Assembly (NCBI RefSeq): GCF_001315015.1
Contig: NZ_CP012914.1
Coordinates: 620,001-684,000 of the forward strand
Length of the DNA stretch: 64,000 nt
Direction of reading: 5' to 3'
Source of the DNA: Azospirillum brasilense
Lineage (GTDB): Bacteria; Pseudomonadota; Alphaproteobacteria; Azospirillales; Azospirillaceae
Below, in pieces: positions 60,777 to 64,000 of the stretch. The translations under genes were made by a program, and so were the position numbers. The notes under the pieces were generated by a model. That model did no database searches and was not told where the DNA came from. It worked only from the letters and a program-made list of their open reading frames with translations. Numbering within the stretch: position 1 is the first letter of the stretch; every line of letters begins with the position of its first letter.

Positions 60777-62450
60777 TCACCGGGGCGGTGCGAGCCGTTC
60801 CACGTCCTGAAGACGCTTGAGTGCCGCCTGCTGCCGCAGCAACCCGTAGTTGATGCCGCTCGGGTTGAGCGTGCTGCCCTCCTGATAGGGGAACTGGCTG
60901 AAGTCGGCGAAGAAATCCTTGACCTTTCCCTGTATGGGAACGAGCAGCCACATGTTGCGGCCCAGGAACTCCGTTGCTCCTCCTCCTTCCCGCAGTCCCC
61001 GTTCATAGGGGTCCATCCGGAGGTTGGTGATCTGTGCCCAACTCGGAGTCTCGCGCGTCGCGGTCGCGATGTTGCCCTCGCTGGCAATCGCGAAGCTCAG
61101 TTTCCAGTCGTTCCAGCGGATCGCATTCAGGTTCCCGCCCTGGTCGAAATAGTACATCACGTCGCGCGGCGGCGTTTTCGCCTCACCCTTCAGCAATTGC
61201 GTCAGGTCATAGCCGTCGAGATGGACCTTGAAGGTCTTGGTGCCGGCTTGAAAACCGGCCCTCATCTTTTCCTTCAGGTCGGGAATGCCGGCTGCAGCGG
61301 CGAAGGTCGGCATCCAGTCCATCAAGGTCACGATCTCATTGACCTGGGAACCCGGCTTCACCACGCCCGGCCAACGCACCAGCATGGGAATGCGCATGCC
61401 GCCTTCCCAGGTGGTGCCCTTCTCTCCGTGGAAGGGTGTCATGGCCCCGTCCGGCCACAAGGCGAGTTCGGCGCCGTTGTCGGTGGTGTAGAGGACGATG
61501 GTGTTCTCCGCGATGCCGAGATCGTCGAGTTGCTTCAGGAGCTGCCCGACATGCCCGTCATGCTCCGCCATGCCGTCCGCCTCGATGCCTTTGCCGGTCC
61601 TGCCGAGGCTTTCGGGCTTCAGGTGGGTGAAGACATGCATGCGGGTGGAGTTGAACCAGACGAAGAACGGCTTGTTCGCCTGGTGCTGGCGATCGATGAA
61701 GTCCTTCGCCGCGGCAAGGAACTCTTCGTCCACCGTCTCCATGCGCTTCGTGTTCAGCGGCCCGGTGTCCTCGATCCTGCCGTCGGCGTGGGAATGGATC
61801 ACCCCGCGAGGGCCGAACTGTTTCCGGAATTCGGGGTCCTTCGGGTAGAAATAGCCTTCCGGCTCCTCCTCGGCGTTGAGATGGTAGAGATTGCCGAAGA
61901 ACTCGTCGAAGCCATGGTTGGTCGGCAGATGCTGATCCTGGTCGCCGAGATGGTTCTTGCCGAACTGGCCCGTGGCATAACCTCTCGTCTTCATCACGTC
62001 GGCGATGGTCGGCATCCAGTCGGTGATGCCGTGGGGGTCCCCAGGCATGCCGATGGTCAGGAGGCCGGTGCGGAACGGTTCCTGCCCCAGGATGAAGGAG
62101 GCGCGGCCGGCGGTGCAGCTTTGCTGGCCATAGGAGTCGGTGAAGATCGCCCCTTCCGCCGCGAGGCGATCGATGTTCGGCGTGCGGTAACCCATCAGCC
62201 CCATGGTGTAGGCACTGATCTGGGAGACACCGATGTCGTCGCCGAAGATCACGAGGATGTTGGGCGGCCTGCCGCCGGCTCCGCCCGCGGCGGGTGCCGC
62301 CGCAGGCGGAGCCTGGGTTTGCGCGGTCGCCTGCGACGCCGCGGCGGCCGCCGCGACGAGCGCCGTCGAGCCCGCCAGAACGGAACGGCGGCTCAACTTG
62401 TGGTCATTCGGGGTCGTCTTGTCCGCGGTCCTTTCCTGGTTCTTCGGCAT
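60777..62450 (-). CDS. Tat-exported arylsulfatase
   Basis: A 557-residue type I sulfatase from ATG 62450. The N-terminus has the twin-arginine motif SRRSVLAG followed by an Ala-rich hydrophobic stretch and an AxA-like site, so it is exported folded. RPPNILVIFGDDIG gives metal-binding Asp71-Asp72. The formylglycine site is SCTAGRAS (Cys112), a CxAxR form of the CxPSR consensus. KNHLGD holds the Lys-Asn/His ligands, and YTTDNGAELALWPDG the Asp-Asn metal pair. It would hydrolyse a sulfate ester to free sulfate in the periplasm and needs a formylglycine-generating enzyme, which is not in this window. Confidence 0.9.
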   Translation of the reverse strand: MPKNQERTADKTTPNDHKLSRRSVLAGSTALVAAAAAASQATAQTQAPPAAAPAAGGAGGRPPNILVIFGDDIGVSQISAYTMGLMGYRTPNIDRLAAEGAIFTDSYGQQSCTAGRASFILGQEPFRTGLLTIGMPGDPHGITDWMPTIADVMKTRGYATGQFGKNHLGDQDQHLPTNHGFDEFFGNLYHLNAEEEPEGYFYPKDPEFRKQFGPRGVIHSHADGRIEDTGPLNTKRMETVDEEFLAAAKDFIDRQHQANKPFFVWFNSTRMHVFTHLKPESLGRTGKGIEADGMAEHDGHVGQLLKQLDDLGIAENTIVLYTTDNGAELALWPDGAMTPFHGEKGTTWEGGMRIPMLVRWPGVVKPGSQVNEIVTLMDWMPTFAAAAGIPDLKEKMRAGFQAGTKTFKVHLDGYDLTQLLKGEAKTPPRDVMYYFDQGGNLNAIRWNDWKLSFAIASEGNIATATRETPSWAQITNLRMDPYERGLREGGGATEFLGRNMWLLVPIQGKVKDFFADFSQFPYQEGSTLNPSGINYGLLRQQAALKRLQDVERLAPPR

Positions 62451-62505
62451 GCGATTCTCCTTTGAGTTCCGGGTTTGCGGAGTCCTTGAGGAGCGTTTTC
62501 CGATG

Positions 62506-63762
62506 TCATGGACTCCTGGGGTTGAGGGGTGCCAGCCGAAACTCCGATGCGTGTGGGGAATGCGACCGGCGAATGTCCGCGAGGAGACGGACGAATTCGA
62601 CGGAATCGCGGTTCTCCCAACGCGCCGAAGCCCCTGAGAACAAGGCGGCGTCGAGCCGGATGGCGGCCCGGCTCGCGGCCTCGCGCTCAGCGGGTGCCAG
62701 AAAGGCCCGCCACCGCGCGAAGGCGTGATAGACGGCGGCGGCATCGGACGTCGCGCAGGCACGGCGCAAGGCGGCGAAGGCGGCGCTCTCATCCGCCGCA
62801 TCCGTCCTCCGCCGATGGCGGAGAAAGCCGGCGACGGCGAAGGCGAGCACGACGAGGAAGGCTCCACCCGCGATCAGCGAGGAGCGGTGCCGGGCCAGCC
62901 AGCCGCCTTCGGATCGTGCGGCGGCAGCGGCCGGGGTGGCAGTGGCAGATGGCGCTTCCACGGTGATCGTGGCGCCGGGCGCCTGCGCCGTCCTGACCGT
63001 TCGCGTGGCCAGATCCCACCAGGGCTGCGCGACGGCCGGAATTGTGACGTGCCCGCCGCGCTCGAAGACGTAGGTGACGCGGTCGGTGCGCCGCCCGGTG
63101 ATGGCGCCGCGGTTGCTGTGATCGTCGATCTCGGGCGGATCGGCATAGGCGCGCACGCCGTCCGGCACGGGAAAGGCAAGGTCCCGCATGGCGAGGCCCG
63201 GCACGTCCTCGGCGCTGCGCGTGATCGTGCGCAAGATGGCGTCCCCGGCCTTGAAGGTGCCGTCCTGTCCGGGGACCCATTGCTCCGTCAAGGTCAGCCC
63301 CCGCGTCGCGACCACGGGCTGCGATGGATCGACACCGGGCGGCACGCCGACATCGAGGCGCAGCGCCTGCCCCTGGGCCGTGCGCGTCTCGGCGCCGTTC
63401 CGGTCGAGCAGCGTCACGGCGGCCGGAGGCAACTCGAACACACCGCCCCGACGCGGATAGAGCGCGAATTCGAAGCGCTGACCGACATAGGATTCGTTGC
63501 CGATGCTCTCCTGTATCGTCGTGGCCTGCGTCTCGAAGCGGAACGCCTGAAGGCCCGGCGCGTCGGGAAGGCTGACCCGCGGCGGCCGCGGCATCCCATT
63601 CCGGAAAAGCACGTCCACGTACAGCGCCACATGCTGCCCGATCACCGCGCCGGACTCCGGCTTGATGCTCTGGCGGACCAGAACGTCCGATCCCGGCGAG
63701 TCCTGCGCGGCGATCGGGAATGCCGGCCACAGCAAAAGCAGGGCGAGGACGACCCGCGTCAT
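62506..63762 (-). CDS. BatD-like membrane protein
   Basis: A 418-residue protein from ATG 63762. The signal peptide is in RVVLALLLLWPAFPIAA; a beta-rich periplasmic region follows, with VLVRQSIKPESGAVIGQHVA, FEFALYPRRGGVFELPPAAV and DRVTYVFERGGHVTIPAVAQ, then one transmembrane helix at about 310-330 (SLIAGGAFLVVLAFAVAGFL) and a cytoplasmic tail. This is the BatD (oxygen tolerance) architecture. It overlaps the upstream gene by ATGA. Bat proteins act with MoxR ATPases and VWA proteins. Confidence 0.83.
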   Translation of the reverse strand: MTRVVLALLLLWPAFPIAAQDSPGSDVLVRQSIKPESGAVIGQHVALYVDVLFRNGMPRPPRVSLPDAPGLQAFRFETQATTIQESIGNESYVGQRFEFALYPRRGGVFELPPAAVTLLDRNGAETRTAQGQALRLDVGVPPGVDPSQPVVATRGLTLTEQWVPGQDGTFKAGDAILRTITRSAEDVPGLAMRDLAFPVPDGVRAYADPPEIDDHSNRGAITGRRTDRVTYVFERGGHVTIPAVAQPWWDLATRTVRTAQAPGATITVEAPSATATPAAAAARSEGGWLARHRSSLIAGGAFLVVLAFAVAGFLRHRRRTDAADESAAFAALRRACATSDAAAVYHAFARWRAFLAPAEREAASRAAIRLDAALFSGASARWENRDSVEFVRLLADIRRSHSPHASEFRLAPLNPRSP

Positions 63763-64000
63763 GGCGGCCCCTCCGGTCTCCCGGACGCCGGGGGCGGCGC
63801 CTGACGCTGGTAGGCGAAGCGGGCGCGGAGGAAATCGGCGGGCTTCGTCTGCACCCGCTTCAACCACAGCGCGCGCACAGCCTCGTCGCTCATGGGCGCG
63901 CCGGCCACCTGCGTCTCCTGGCCCTCCGGGTTGCGGGCGTCCTTGTCGTAGACGATCCGGTCGGCGCCCTCGCGCTGGTCCCCGGCATCGGCGCCGGGAG
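63759..64000 (-). CDS. VWA/Bat-operon protein, C-terminal end (cut by window edge)
   Basis: The last 80 codons of a gene that continues beyond base 64,000. It reads DRIVYDKDARNPEGQETQVA and then ALWLKRVQTKPADFLRARFA before the stop that overlaps the BatD start. The VQTKPADFLRARFAYQ ending is typical of BatB/BatC-type VWA or TPR proteins placed before BatD. Identity rests on this tail and on the operon order. Confidence 0.6.
   Translation of the reverse strand, partial: PGADAGDQREGADRIVYDKDARNPEGQETQVAGAPMSDEAVRALWLKRVQTKPADFLRARFAYQRQAPPPASGRPEGPP

Overview
The window comes from a high-GC alphaproteobacterium, most likely Azospirillum or a close relative in the Rhodospirillales. That is inferred from the GC-rich codon use and from my recognition of the thrS-infC, PyrD, DUF952 and FecIR-type proteins; no 16S rRNA gene is present to settle it. 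The left 40 kb is mobile or accessory DNA and the right 23 kb is ordinary chromosome.

1-26,363 is a heavily recombined island. From the left it holds the tail of an IS630-type transposase; an orphan CapV-like CBASS phospholipase (302-1309, minus) whose partner genes are missing; an IS5/IS427-type element interrupted by an intact IS256-type element with a perfect 8-bp target duplication; an orphan set of IS21-like end repeats; and an ISL3 element. A long Gabija-like pair follows, an OLD-family ATPase/TOPRIM nuclease and a UvrD-like helicase joined by a GTGA overlap. Next come a DUF427 protein, a DnaQ-like exonuclease, a divergent AraC regulator/MFS exporter pair and a gene remnant with an in-frame amber codon. 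On the minus strand, 15,963-22,063 is a four-gene recombinase module: three large tyrosine recombinases and a small coiled-coil protein, tightly packed. It recalls Tn554 tnpABC and the gamma-mobile-trio islands. Just beyond its first gene lies a three-level nest: an IS5-type element carrying a small passenger gene, an IS1380 element inside the passenger, and an IS630 element inside the target duplication of the IS1380. Removing both inner elements restores the passenger reading frame exactly.

26,364-40,430 is the structural and lysis part of a podovirus-like prophage: truncated portal, small Bbp19-like protein, scaffold, capsid, gp11-like and gp12-like tail proteins, coiled-coil internal protein, pectate-lyase-type tail spike, large terminase, membrane coiled-coil protein and SleB-type lysin. 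Integrase, replication genes and the portal N-terminus are absent. Between scaffold and capsid sits unexpected cargo: a HAMP-PAS-GGDEF-EAL c-di-GMP protein, a convergent secreted PRC-barrel protein, and a promoter/terminator pair that could make a short RNA or an attenuated leader.

41,079-64,000 is chromosomal: DUF952-pyrD-degenerate EAL protein; thrS-infC, with infC apparently starting at a rare AUA codon; a class A penicillin-binding protein; an SH3/hypothetical secreted pair; a ribbon-helix-helix protein; HAD phosphatase, glycosyltransferase and alpha/beta hydrolase; tRNA-Ser(GGA); a FecI-FecR-TonB receptor-PepSY iron-uptake cluster; a Tat-exported arylsulfatase; and the end of a Bat (VWA/BatD) operon.
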